Assembly: GCF_020360975.1 (NCBI RefSeq)
Contig: NW_025408677.1
Location: forward strand, 558,001-622,000
Reading direction: 5' to 3'
DNA from: Hirsutella rhossiliensis
Taxonomy: Eukaryota > Ascomycota > Sordariomycetes > Hypocreales > Ophiocordycipitaceae
Length of the DNA stretch: 64,000 nt
This document shows, piece after piece, positions 1-9,766 of this stretch. How positions within the stretch are numbered: position 1 is the first letter of the stretch; each line of letters starts with the position of its first letter. A program made the position numbers and the translations under genes. The notes beneath the pieces are model-generated. The model was not told the origin of the DNA. It ran no database searches and worked only from the letters and a program-made list of their open reading frames with translations.

Positions 1-224
1 TTCTGGGGCGAATGCGTGGAAGGAGCGGTGCGTCTGGGTCCTGCAGGCTCCGCCTTCTTTTCTATCCAAACGTTCGGTTCCTGGATGAGCACGACGTCGT
101 AGTCTTCTGCTTCCGCTAGTCGTAGGGCTATGCTATGATAGGCCCCTATTTTGGCCACGTTGGCCTGGAGAACTCGGATCGTCCTCCTGTCGCGAGTTGT
201 TAGTGTTAGGGGCCTATTGTTCAT
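1..224 (-). CDS. LINE ORF2 start: endonuclease N-terminus (partial)
   Basis: ORF2 of the Tad-like LINE, cut by the window edge. The chosen Met at 224 gives a protein whose first residues include VLQANVAKIG and YDVVLIQEP. This is the opening strand and the Asn/Glu metal-binding motif of the apurinic-type endonuclease domain that nicks the target for target-primed reverse transcription. The start lies inside the end of ORF1 (stop at 214-216), an 11-base overlap, which suggests reinitiation or frameshift-coupled translation. The equivalent region of the second LINE begins at 61594 and has the same FQANVGKI and LLQEPW motifs. The reverse transcriptase part is outside the window. Confidence 0.8.
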   Translation of the reverse strand, partial: MNNRPLTLTTRDRRTIRVLQANVAKIGAYHSIALRLAEAEDYDVVLIQEPNVWIEKKAEPAGPRRTAPSTHSPQ

Positions 225-1919
225 AGGGGTCCAGGGATACGTTTCGTCGGCGCCTCTTCATAGGAGACTCGGATCTGTCTTCCTGTGGTGGAGGGAGCGT
301 TGTGGAGTCTGGCGCCTGCGCGCTGGTGGGGGACAGCCGCTGGGGTCGACATTGCTGCTGCTGTTGCTGCTGCTGTTGCTGCTGCTGGTCTTGTTGCTTG
401 CCTAGGCGGGCCTCGGCAGCTCTCATGCAGGGCGACGGGGTCGGTCCTTGGAGGGTTGGGGAGGCGGTCGCCGTGGCCCGTTCGAGCTCCATATTGGCTT
501 GCCGGTATAGCTGAGAGCCGATCTTCCTTACGGCGTACTTCTCGATCTTGGAGAGCCGCACGAGTTGGCCGTGAGCGCCTGGGTCTGGCAGGGCACTCCT
601 TATGGTCTGCCGGGAAGGGCCGGAACAGTTCGCGCACCTCTCCGGCTGCTTGCAGTCGTTATCGCGATGGTCTTTCCCGCCGCATCGTCGGCAGGCTTGT
701 TTTCGGTCGCAGGCGTAGCGGGAGTGATAATCCCAACAGGTGTCGCACTGCGCGGGCCGGGCGGTCTTGGCGATCAGTCGGGCTAGTCGGCTGGTGCCGA
801 AGAGCCGCCATCTCCTCTGTATCGCCGCCTGAAAGGACACAATCATTGTCACAGTGGGCTGGTCGGAGCTTTCGGGTATCTCTTAGCAATGTGCACATCA
901 ATTGGTTCGGCACCTGTCTGGAGCTTGATCTCTTCTTTGATAGCTTGGTCATAGTCCACGGCGGCCCCCCAGATATCCGTGAGCTGCCTGGGGCAGTCGG
1001 CCACAGCGTACGTGTGCCACTTCTGGAAGCCTTCAACCGCCACGGCCCCGAGGCGGGCCGCCCAGTCGTCCTGCCGTTCCACAAGCAGGTCCCTCGCCTC
1101 CCGGTCTGAGGCCCGTATAGCCCATCCAGTCTTAACCCGGGCGATCTGTGGCATGCGTTCTGTCCCTAGGTTGAGAGTCTTAGCTACGTGAGCTCTGATG
1201 GCATGCCCCTGATAGCCCCATGCTGGGGACTTGTCGTCGAGCCGCACGAAGACACGCAGGTCATCTTTAGGCGGCTGGACCGGAGGCGCCTTCCGGGGCT
1301 TCGGGCCGAGGCGTGCCGGCAGGGGAGCCCTTGTCTGTGCCATCCCCTTCTGGGCCATAGCGGCGTAGGTCGGTGCGGTCCCGTCTCTGCCGTGGCGGTT
1401 GTTGACATTCTGACCGGCGCGTGTGGGCGCGCCGTTGAGCGCGTCGTCCCAGTAGCTAATGAAGCCGCGCGAGAATTCCTTCGCGAAGCTGAGCGCGTGG
1501 CCCGAGTTGAACTGGGCAGCCGTCTTGTCGAAGGCGGTGCAGAATGCGCGGAAGACGGCCAGCTTTGCCTGTTGTGCTTCCATCTGGTTGGCGATAAGTC
1601 TCTCTGCCGCGTGGGCAACCGTTACTGCTGGGCCTTGAGCCTCGGGCAGGTCGTCCGGCTCGTCGGTCTCGGTTTCGTCTGCTGCGTCTCCCATTACAGC
1701 ATCTAGCTGGTCGGTGTCGGTGTGGGCATTGTCGCTGTTCGTGGAGCCGAATGGAGAGTCGTCGGGTTGCTGTGCGCGTCGTGGCAACAGTAATTCGGCA
1801 AGACCCGCGCGTGGGGCCTGCCGGAGGAGCGCTTCTCTAGCTCCTGGGGCGTTCGTGGGAGTCATCGGCTCTTGTTCCTGGGGCGGCAGTCGCGCCTGGT
1901 CCGCGGGGTTGGGTGCCAT
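214..1919 (-). pseudogene. LINE ORF1, Gag-like RNA-binding protein, frameshifted
   Basis: ORF1 starts at Met 1919 and stays open for 356 residues to about 850. The homologous reading then continues in another frame to the stop at 214, so one indel near 850-870 breaks the protein. The N-terminal half is acidic and proline-rich; the middle has a conserved block with DDLRVFVRLD. The C-terminal part carries three Cys-rich knuckles (CDTCWDYH, CRRCGGKDH, CANC), a layout shared with the second LINE ORF1 at 61594-63279. Such proteins bind the element RNA and form the RNP that delivers ORF2. A glutamine run near the C-terminus (bases 353-400) comes from a CAG/CAA microsatellite. The open frames on the opposite strand here, up to 274 codons long, are antisense shadows. 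Confidence 0.8.
353..401. repeat. (CTG/TTG)n microsatellite coding polyglutamine
   Basis: About 16 consecutive trinucleotides of TGC/TGT type on the plus strand. On the minus strand they read CAG/CAA and encode 12 or more Gln residues near the end of LINE ORF1. Confidence 0.9.
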
Positions 1920-1944
1920 CGCCGCCCTCAGCTTGCGCTCTGGA

Positions 1945-1988
1945 GGTAGTAGTAGTAGTAGTATTGATTACCGTCTGGGACATCCCTA
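1945..1988 (-). repeat. 3'-tail fragment of the SIDE family, (TAC)n
   Basis: On the minus strand this reads TAGGGATGTCCCAGACGG, then TAATCAATAC and a run of TAC. It is the same 3' end as in the two longer SIDE copies at 4161-5504 and 40301-41344. Here only about 44 bases survive, and the tail abuts the 5' side of LINE copy 1 in the same orientation. Confidence 0.75.
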
Positions 1989-2005
1989 TGCCAGACATCC
2001 CAGTA

Positions 2006-3953
2006 CTCGTCCCACAGACCCACGTAAAGTGGGTCCTCACCACCTGTCTGTGTCAACCACCTGGCTGTGTCACTTCACCGCTTCAAGCCTCTATCTTGAC
2101 CTCAACAACGGCACATTATGAAGAATAAAGAGCTTACGCTTGAAAGGCGCGTAGCCGAGACTATTAAAGCCATTGAGGCAAATCCCAATATGTCCCTTCG
2201 CGCTGCGGCTAAGGAATTTGGGGTTCCACGCGATCGACTCCGCTTGCGATTTCACGGCATCCAACCTCGCAGCGGCCATAAACCAACGCATACGAGGCTA
2301 TCGCCAGCTCAAGAGGACTCAATCGATCTGTATATCGATCGTCTTGAGCGTATAGGACTTGCGGTGCGGAAGGACTTATTACGCGATGCAGCAAATCGGG
2401 TTCTAAGCTCCACGGTCGGCCCTGATGGTACCCGCAACGAACCCTTCGACTCCCAATGCTTTGTTGGCAAAACTGGATATCCCGTTTTATTAAACGCAAG
2501 GGATATCATATTATGAACAAAGGCACTCGATAACCAACGCAAGCTTGCCGAATCAGTCCCGCACGTTACCGAGTACTTCAAGAAGCTCCACGAGACGATT
2601 GCCTCGTACGGGATTAACCCGGCTGATATCTGGAATATGGACGAGACGGGCTTCCGTATTGGTATTGGCAGGGACCAAGTTGTCGTCACGAAATCAAGGC
2701 GATCGCAATACTTTGGTATTGAGGAAAACAGGGAGTCGGCAACAGCCGTTGAAGCGATTTCTGCCGATGGTCGATACATCCCTGCGTTTTTGATCCTATC
2801 CGGCAAGGTCCACCTCGAACAGTGGTACGGCATCAAGGAGCTAGATGGCGATACCCTTATTGGTGTTACGGAAACGGGATTTACGAACGATCAGCTCAAT
2901 CTAGCGTGGATTCAACATTTCGATAAGCATGCAAAGAGCAAAGGTGCTTGGAGGCTATTGCTCCTTGACGGCCACGGCTCCCACCATACCCTTGACCTTA
3001 TCGAGTACGCTGAAGCCCATAATATTGTGCTCTTTGCATTGCCTCCGCATCTTACGCATCTCCTTCAACCGCTTGACGTCGTGGTATTTCAGCCGTATAA
3101 ACATTACCACAGTCGGGCAGTCGATTTTGCTATTCGCAGTGGTGCGAGTAAAATCACCAAGCTGGAGTTCCTCGCTATGATCCAATCAATCCGCGTCAAA
3201 GCCTTCAAGGAGTCTACAATCCTCTCGGCATTCAAAAACAGGAATCCACCCATTCAATCCAAAGCCAATCCTCGAGAGACTCAAAGAGAGGGCGGGACCA
3301 GACGCCGCCGACAGAGCTACCTGCAGAGCCGTATTCATCCCCTTTGGTACCCCCATACCGTACGGAAGTTTGAATCAGTTGGCCAACGTCTCCTTGAGTT
3401 TGACCCAATTGATGATATTGAGAAGGAGGTCTTCGTACATAACCTTCAACGCTACGTTAAAGGTGCAATCTCCCAAGGCCACGAGTTAAAGCAAACGATG
3501 GTCGATCTGTACAATACCAAGCTTGCCGAGCAGCAACGCCAAGGCCGGAAGAAATACAAGAACCGCCACCTTCAAAGCGGTGGAGTACTGACTGTAGACG
3601 AAGGGAGGGCTATTGCGAAGTCAAAGGAAGATATTCGCATTGCAAAAGCAGAAAAGTTGGTACTGGCGAAGCAAAAGAGGGAGAAAAGGGCGATTGAGCT
3701 CAAGGAGCGACGGACAGCCCGGGCGGCTAAGAAAGTCGAAAAAGAAGCCCAACGATCAGCTTTATAAGCTACAAAGGTCAAAAATAGGTAGACTATTGCG
3801 GCCAGTATTCAATTATCCGTATGCATCAATTTTTAACTTTTTTTGCCGTTTTATTATTAAATTAAGTTGGCGTTGAAGCCGTAAAGTGACACAGCCAGGT
3901 GGTTGACACAGACAGGTGGTGAGGACCCACTTTACGTGGGTCTGTGGGACGAG
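2006..3953 (+). mobile_element. pogo/Fot1-like DNA transposon 1 (complete ends)
   Basis: A 1948-bp element bounded by 81-bp terminal inverted repeats (2006-2086 and 3873-3953, a few mismatches) that begin CTCGTCCCACAGACCCACGT. It is flanked by a TA dinucleotide at both sides (2004-2005 and 3954-3955), the target duplication of Tc1/mariner-pogo elements. It encodes one transposase. Another copy of the TIR end lies at 4093-4144. Confidence 0.92.
2118..3767 (+). pseudogene. pogo-type transposase (CENP-B HTH + DDE), frameshifted
   Basis: Transposase of the surrounding pogo element. The N-terminus (MKNKELTLERRVAETIKAIE) is a psq-type helix-turn-helix (SLRAAAKEFGVPRDRLR), followed by a CENP-B-type DNA-binding half. 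The catalytic domain has the first Asp in NMDETGFRIG, the second in LLLDGHGSHH and the third in LLQPLDVVVFQPYKHYH, the DDD set expected for pogo/Fot1 DDE_1 transposases. The charged C-terminus (RHLQSGGVLTVDEG...) is coiled-coil-like and Lys/Arg-rich. Length is near the usual 530-550 residues. Compensating shifts around 2470 and 2525 (the NWISRF block is out of frame) and a second pair between about 3235 and 3365 break the protein. It was probably active recently, since TIRs and catalytic residues are intact. Confidence 0.85.
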
Positions 3954-3955
3954 TA

Positions 3956-4092
3956 GTGGATTTCCCTTTAGACTGAAAATTGGCACTTATGCCCGTTCAG
4001 GCTGTAGTCGAGGCGCGATGGCTTTTAACCCATGCTTAGCGCGATAATCCCTGCAATCTGTCTGTCCGAACCTGTCTGTCCGGAGCCATCCC
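3956..4092. other. short spacer, no gene seen
   Basis: Unique-looking sequence between pogo element 1 and a TIR remnant. It contains two nearby CTGTCTGTCCG motifs (about 4068-4082) that resemble subterminal repeats. Confidence 0.4.
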
Positions 4093-4144
4093 GTTGACAC
4101 AGACAGGTGGTGAGGACCCACTTTACGTAGGTCTGTGGGACGAG
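4093..4144 (+). repeat. isolated pogo TIR remnant
   Basis: A 52-bp stretch matches the outer end of the right TIR of pogo element 1 (one difference, TACGTAGG for TACGTGGG) and is followed by TA at 4145-4146. No partner end or transposase belongs to it, so it is a deletion remnant of a second copy. Confidence 0.85.
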
Positions 4145-4160
4145 TATAGGCTGCCGTACT

Positions 4161-5504
4161 CAACTCTCCCCTGTAAAAATTCTTCTCTTCTGCGGGCTGT
4201 TAGCAGCCTGTTAGTGATGAAGAAATTTTTCAGGCCACCCGACCATGCTTCTGCCTCTCTAGCCCTAACGGGGCTCTAGCAGGCACCAAAGGCAGACTTT
4301 GGAGAGTTCGTCTCCTCTTGGGAAGCTGGTCTCGAATAACGGCACGCCTCGCGCTGCCTCGCCTTCTGCCGCCTCGCGGCATCGCCTTCTTCTGCCGCCT
4401 TTACTGGCTGGCCTCGACTTCTGCCGCCTCGCGGCCCTGACTTCTGCTGCCACCTCGCGGCCCCGACCTCTTCTGCCGCCCCGCGGCCCGACTTCTTCTC
4501 GCCCTCCCTGGCACGCCTCGCGCTGCCTTGCACCCTCTGCCGCCTTTACTGGCTGGCCTCGCCTTCTGCCGCCTTGCGGCCCTGACTCCTTCTGCCGTCT
4601 CGCGGCCCCGAACTTTGCCGCCTTGCGGCCACGACTTCCTCTGGACTGGTGGGCCGCGGGGCCCCGAGGAGCTACAAGAGCCTAGAGCTCAAGGCCTCAC
4701 CCGGGTGTCCCCCCGGAGCTGCACACCAATCGACAACATCTTCACCACCTGCTTGCTACGAAGAGCAGGCACGGGGACTTCGCCGACTGTCATGACCACG
4801 AAGCGGTCCCGGATCGAACGCTCCTGCAGGAGAAGACAATCGCCATCGGGGCGAACCCCGACTAACATTGCTACACTCTCTGCTTCCCTTTTCCCTTCTT
4901 TTTCTTTCTGCCCCGTAGGCCCTCCTCGAGGGGGCTTGCGGCCGGCCCATGACTTCGTGGGCTTTCTCAGTCACCCGGCCTCGGCCAAAGACTGACTACT
5001 ATTACGGCTTCACTGCCGTGCCTGGAACCCGCTGACGGGGAAGGGCCCTGAATTTCCGACCGGCCTCAGAGCCTCAGAATTGCTAGATGGAGTGGTTAGG
5101 TGCTACACACGGTCCTTAGTCCAGGTACTCGGGATATTCTATGTATCTAGTCTTCTCTAGCCTAGCACGTCTTTTGCCCTTATAGGGATGTCCCAGACGG
5201 TAATCAATACTACTACTACTACTGATGGTAGGCACCTATGTGCCTACAGATACGCATGCGCACAAGCTGTAGGCTGAGTCACAGTCACGACAGGTAGGGT
5301 AACCGGTGATGACTTCAATTGTAACTAACTAGGGAAGAGGAAGCTATTCACAAGAAACGGAATGTGCACCTGGTAATGGGGCATGCAGCCGGGGCTGCGT
5401 GCCCTGATCGCGGGGTAGGGTGTCACGTGGGAGTCGTGCATGAACCGTGATGGTATCCCGATTGCACGGGTTACTCAGCAGGTTAGTATTCCAACAACTA
5501 CTAC
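4161..5504 (+). mobile_element. SIDE copy 1: non-autonomous LINE-derived element with a GC-rich minisatellite
   Basis: The insert is flanked by a perfect 16-bp duplication TATAGGCTGCCGTACT (4145-4160 and 5505-5520), the kind made by target-primed insertion. It begins CAACTCTCCCCTG, carries a GC-rich tandem repeat (about 4320-4650), then a stretch whose translation (TRHGDF-like; here SRAGTGTSPT in one frame and RHGDFADCH in the other) resembles the C-terminal end of LINE ORF2. It then has a conserved block ending GGGATGTCCCAGACGG-TAATCAATAC-(TAC)n at 5223. The remaining 5224-5504 is absent from the other SIDE copy and may be downstream sequence carried along. No intact ORF is present; the Pro/Arg/Ser-rich open frames are translations of the repeat. 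Confidence 0.75.
4320..4650. repeat. GC-rich minisatellite inside SIDE copy 1
   Basis: Degenerate tandem units of about 20-30 bp built on CTTCTGCCGCCTCGCGGCCC, interspersed with TTTACTGGCTGGCCTCG. The same array in opposite orientation lies in SIDE copy 2 at about 40850-41190. Confidence 0.85.
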
Positions 5505-5520
5505 TATAGGCTGCCGTACT

Positions 5521-5777
5521 ACCCGTGCCACGCCCCACTTATTTCGCGTTCGTTCCTCACCAGCTCCATGGGGCTTTAGGTGCGATGGAACCATGTACAG
5601 TAGGTACGTAGCTTAGCGTAGTGGCTCTATGGGGGAACCCTCCGGGCGCAATACAAAAAAAAAAAAACCCTGGTGCTGGACACCACAGTAGCCAGTACAC
5701 CGCAATAGCCAGAATTTTCACCGTCTAACTTCAATCACCTACACTTCAACCAGATCACAATCCTTTGACTTGCAGAG
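5521..5777. other. leader region of pogo transposase 2; A13 tract
   Basis: No gene seen. A run of 13 A at about 5655-5667 precedes sequence leading to the transposase start. No partner inverted repeat was found, so the element's left end is unresolved. Confidence 0.4.
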
Positions 5778-7414
5778 ATGGAAGCACGTATCCAAGAAGC
5801 TCTTCGATATATTGAACATTTTTCTGGTGCGAAGGTGGCCACGGTTGCTCGGGAATTCGGCGTACCACGCAATCGATTGCGATACCGCCTTGAAGGCCGT
5901 CCTCCCAAAACAGGCAGACCAGCCACGAATTTGAAGCTATCGCGACCAGAAGATGCGGCTTTGTGTCGTTACATCGATCGCCTTGACAATATCAACCTTG
6001 CGGTACGCCCAGAGTTCGTCACCGATGCGGCAAATCACATCTTGCATCAGCGATCTGGTCAAGCCGATCTCGCTATTGGTAGCAGGTGGACTTCTCGCTT
6101 TCTCAAACGTCACGGCTACTTCAAGAAGCTTCAAAAAGCTCCACTCAGAACGTCAAGCCTCCGAAGACCTCACCCGCGTCAATCAGTATTTCCAGAGCCT
6201 CCACAAGGTCATCCAAGAGAAGGGTATACCCCTGAAGATATCTGGAATATGGACGAGACCGGATTTCGGATCGGAGTTGGCAAAGATCAATTGGTCGTCA
6301 CTAAACGAAAGAGAGCCCATTATTTTGCTATCCCTGAGAACAGGAGTCTGCCACTGCGATCGAGGCTATCTCGGCTGGTGGAGCTTTCATTCCCGCTTTA
6401 ATCCTATCTGGACAGATGCACATGACCTCATGGTATCAGATACCTGGTCTAGATCCCGATACAGCTATCCGACCTACATCGACCGGCTACTCAAACGACG
6501 AAATTAGCCTGGAATGGCTTCAACATTTTGACAAGCATTCGGCAAAGACCTCGAGAAGCTTGAAGCGTCTGCTAATTCTCGATGGCCATGGCTCCCACCA
6601 CGCAAGGCAATTCATTCAGTATTGCGACGAACACGGCATCATTCCATTCGGTATGCCCCCGAATCTCACGCATCTACTCCAGCCTCTGGATGTTGTGGTA
6701 TTCCAGCCATTGAAGCACTACCACGCCAAAGCGCTGGAAGTTATGGTTCGAGACGGCCTTGTCAATATAACCAAACTCGAATTTCTTTCCTGCATTCAGC
6801 AAGTACGATCACAAGCCTTCAGACAAAATACTATTCGCTCTGCATTCCGAAAAACGGGAATCTGGCCACCGAATCCACAAGCGGTACTCCAGCTGCTGGA
6901 GGCTCGTCAGACGAAAAGACGCCCACTCCCCAATTTAGAACCACACTCTTCACCATTCGAGACGCCACTGACTCTTCGGCAAATAAATAAAGTAGCTGAT
7001 AAACTCGAGATCGTACTCCAAGAAGACGAAGACCTAAATCCCGAATTTTCTCGCGATTTGGGTCGCTTTATTCGGGGATCGCTATCTCTGGCTACCGAAC
7101 TTGTGCAGACCAAAAGAGATCTGGGAAGGACCAAAATGGCCGAACGCATCCAACAACAACGTAAGGCGATGAGAAACACGCAATTGCAATCGGGAGGGGT
7201 TTTGACGGTAGCCCAAGGGCGTGAAATGGTGCAGAAAAGGGAGGAAGACCAAATCGCTAAGGCTAGAAAGGTGATCGAAGCCGCGGAGTTGAAGGCACGC
7301 AGCGCACGCAGGCGATGGTTTGAAGAGGCAGCAAAAAAGGCTCGTAAATGGAGGGCATCTGGAAGGCTGCCCAGGGTGGAAATATGCGATTCTGAGCGCG
7401 GAACGCGAGATTAA
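5778..7414 (+). pseudogene. pogo-type transposase 2, frameshifted, 3' end lost
   Basis: Begins MEARIQEALRYIEHF with a psq helix-turn-helix (TVAREFGVPRNRLRYRL), then the CENP-B-type half (GSRWTSRFLKRHGYFKK). The catalytic Asp residues are visible in WNMDETGFRIG (about 6240-6270), LILDGHGSHH (about 6575) and LLQPLDVVVFQPLKHYH (about 6675-6725). The C-terminus has the family hallmark TQLQSGGVLTVAQG. It is clearly homologous to the transposase at 2118-3767 but diverged. Frame changes near 6150-6190, 6240 and 6350-6430 destroy the protein, including part of the region between the first and second Asp. The right TIR is missing: within about 70 bases of the last recognisable codons the sequence becomes a hAT transposase. 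Confidence 0.8.
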
Positions 7415-9425
7415 GTGGGGCGTGGCACGGGTAGGCCCAGAGTTTAAGGGCCGAAATCGCCTTCTCTATTGCAGTCATTGTCCCCAGACAAACCCTTACA
7501 GCACTTCAGTTACCACTAACTTTCGAAAACATCTGGAGGGTAAGCACGATATTCGAGTCGTGGAAGATTTGACTCCTCTTCAATCGTCCATCTTTGAGGG
7601 GTTTGAGCAACTCTACCAGCAAGCACGGGACTTGGGCCGCACAACGGAGATTGAGTCGGAGGTCTTCAAACGCTACCTGGACCAAGACAAGATAAACAAA
7701 GCCTTAGCTTGGCTGATCGTCGCACGAAACCTTCCTTATCGAATTGTCGAATCCCGCGAATTTCACCTCTTCATTTCGACCTTGAACCCGGTCGCGAAGG
7801 ACCATCTCCTTCCGCCCACTCGACTATTCCACGAATTATCGACAATCATTTCCAGTCGGCCAAGGATATCGTGCGAATGAAGCTCCAGTCAGCAAAATCC
7901 AAGGTTCACCTCTCGCTTGACATTAGGACGTCCCCAATCGGCTCCTTCTTCTCGGGTTTGCTCCCACTTTGTTGACCACGCACAAGAAGCACGACGGAAA
8001 GCTCTCCTGCACTTCGGCCTGTGGCGAACCATTCCGGGAGGAGCAATTCGTTACACTTCTTCCCATCTTGCGGGACTTTGGTATTCTGCGACGCCTTGGA
8101 AGCATCGTTGGGGATAATTCGAGCACGAATGACACCCTCTGCCGGGCAGTGAGCACGTATCTCAAGGAAGAGGGCGTCAAATGGGATCCTGAAGTTCACC
8201 GCCTCCGATGCCTAGGCCACGTTATCAACTTGGCAGTTCAAGCTTTCCTGTTCCAGAATTCTATTGACTTGAAAGAGGGCGAAATATGCGAAGACGCAGA
8301 TGACCTGGCAAAAGTTCAAAGGCAGCGCACCGAATTTCGCCGCCTTGGACCACTTGGTAAGCTCCACAACCTGGTTGTCAACATCCGGAGTTCATCAGGA
8401 CGCAGTGGAGAGTTTATGGAACTCGCTGAAAGGGGCATTCCACTTGACAATCGTACGAGGTGGAATAGCTGGTATCAAATGCTGCATGTTGCCACTCAGC
8501 AGGAAACTGCCAGCGCTCTGGACACCTACACCAAGAATCATTTCGAAGATCTTTCTGCGGATTTTCTATTGCCGGAAGATTGGGCCCGGCTCCGAATAAT
8601 TGAGAAGACCCTTCAACCGTTCGCCCGAGCGACATTAGCAACACAAGGGGATCATGCGACCCTGGACAAAGTGCTCTTCGAGTCTTCACGATGGACGTCT
8701 TGATCCGATGCTTTGATGAAGCCCTGGTACCATGCCTTCCATTCCTCTGATCTCCTTGTGCAAGCGCTGAGATGGTGCAATAGGTCACGTACAAATCAGA
8801 CACCGAGCTGTCCTTTAGGATCAAACGAGGGTGGGAAGTCTTTGACAAATATTATAGCAAGACAGAAGCATCGCCCTATTATGCAGCTGCCTTGATCCTT
8901 CATCCCAGCTATCGCACAACATACATCCAGGCAAATTGGAAGAAGAAGTGGCAAAAACCTGCGTTCAAACAGGTCAAAGACCTTTGGCTCACATACCGAG
9001 ACACTGTGGATGGCGCCCTCTCGCAACATTTACTAGATGACGATGATGACGAGGACCTTGACGCGTTTGATCGCATTTCAAGGAACCTGCAGAATTGCAC
9101 TCGACCGTCAAGCCAGGACGAGTACGAAGATTACATTTCATGTGATCCGTACGACATTACGCCGACGACGGCCTTGTCATGGTGGCTTCAAGAGCAACAG
9201 AGAAAACGATGGCCCAAGCTATCACAAATGGCCATAGACATCCTATCAATGCCGGCGATGAGTGATGAACCTGAGCGGGTGTTCTCAGGGCGCGTCGCAC
9301 AATCTCATGGGAAAGAGCCCAATTGGACGCGAAACAAGTCGAAAAGGAGAATGCTTAAAGCATTGGCTCAAGAACGATATCTTGCAAGGGCCGAGGGTGG
9401 TGGCGGGTCCCCAGATTTTGGGTAA
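7345..9425 (+). pseudogene. hAT-family transposase, frameshifted, 5' end lost
   Basis: A BED-type zinc finger (CSHCPQTNPY ... FRKHLEGKH) lies near the start. Then come the RNase-H-fold catalytic core with the first Asp in LSLDIRTSP (about 7910) and the second in VGDNSSTND (about 8110), RCLGHVINLAVQAFL and RWNSWYQML, and finally the hAT dimerisation domain near the end (WWLQEQQRKRWPKLSQMAIDILSMPAMSDEPERVFSGR, about 9180-9290). These are the standard landmarks of fungal hAT transposases. At least three frameshifts (about 7830, 7960, 8700-8890) break it. No start codon or left TIR is visible, because the coding region begins inside the tail of the neighbouring pogo gene, in another frame. No right TIR was found either. 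Confidence 0.8.
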
Positions 9426-9766
9426 AATCCTGGCTCAACTTCTACGCCTGTTTCCTGCAAAAGGAGCAAATTTCTGCTTGGCATCCCCTTGACCGGTCGT
9501 CTGTCATTACGTTCACGTTAACTGTTCCTTGATTTTTTCATTGATTCATGTCGTGTTTGGCACGTTTTGCCGAGACCATGTAGGTGAGCTGTTGCGGGAT
9601 GCGCACGGACCAAGAATGGAAAGGTCTATTGCAATACTTGCAATAAATGTGGGGCGATACTCCAGTATGGATTGCACACCTTTCCATATATGGAAAACCA
9701 CCCTGATAGAGGGACTTTTCGTAGTAGATTCTCAAATGATCTGATAGTCCGTTTTATTCATGTGAT
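9426..9766. other. non-coding tail region; possible hAT zinc-finger scrap
   Basis: No intact gene. A short plus-strand reading near 9612-9740 gives KVYCNTCNKCGAILQ...HTFPYMENH, which resembles a BED-type zinc finger of another hAT copy. It is too short to be certain. Confidence 0.3.

Larger units (their letters stand above)
1..1944 (-). mobile_element. Tad-like LINE, copy 1 (5' part, runs off the window)
   Basis: A non-LTR retrotransposon lies on the minus strand: ORF1 (Gag-like, zinc knuckles) is followed by the start of ORF2 (endonuclease), which leaves the window at base 1. The same two-ORF order is seen in the fuller copy at 57536-63300. The 5' boundary is placed where the sequence upstream of ORF1 meets a (TAC)n tract at 1945-1963. 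Only about 25 bases separate that tract from the ORF1 start, so the 5' UTR is probably missing. Tad-type LINEs are typical of filamentous ascomycetes. Confidence 0.85.

Noticed and set aside
285..1706. Long plus-strand frames (up to 274 codons) over the first LINE
   Set aside because: They are antisense to ORF1, whose zinc knuckles and homology with the second LINE fix the minus strand; GC-rich coding DNA often leaves open antisense frames.
4299..4995. Pro/Arg/Ser-rich proteins of up to 155 residues
   Set aside because: They are translations of the SIDE minisatellite, open in several frames at once, and not conserved between the two SIDE copies.
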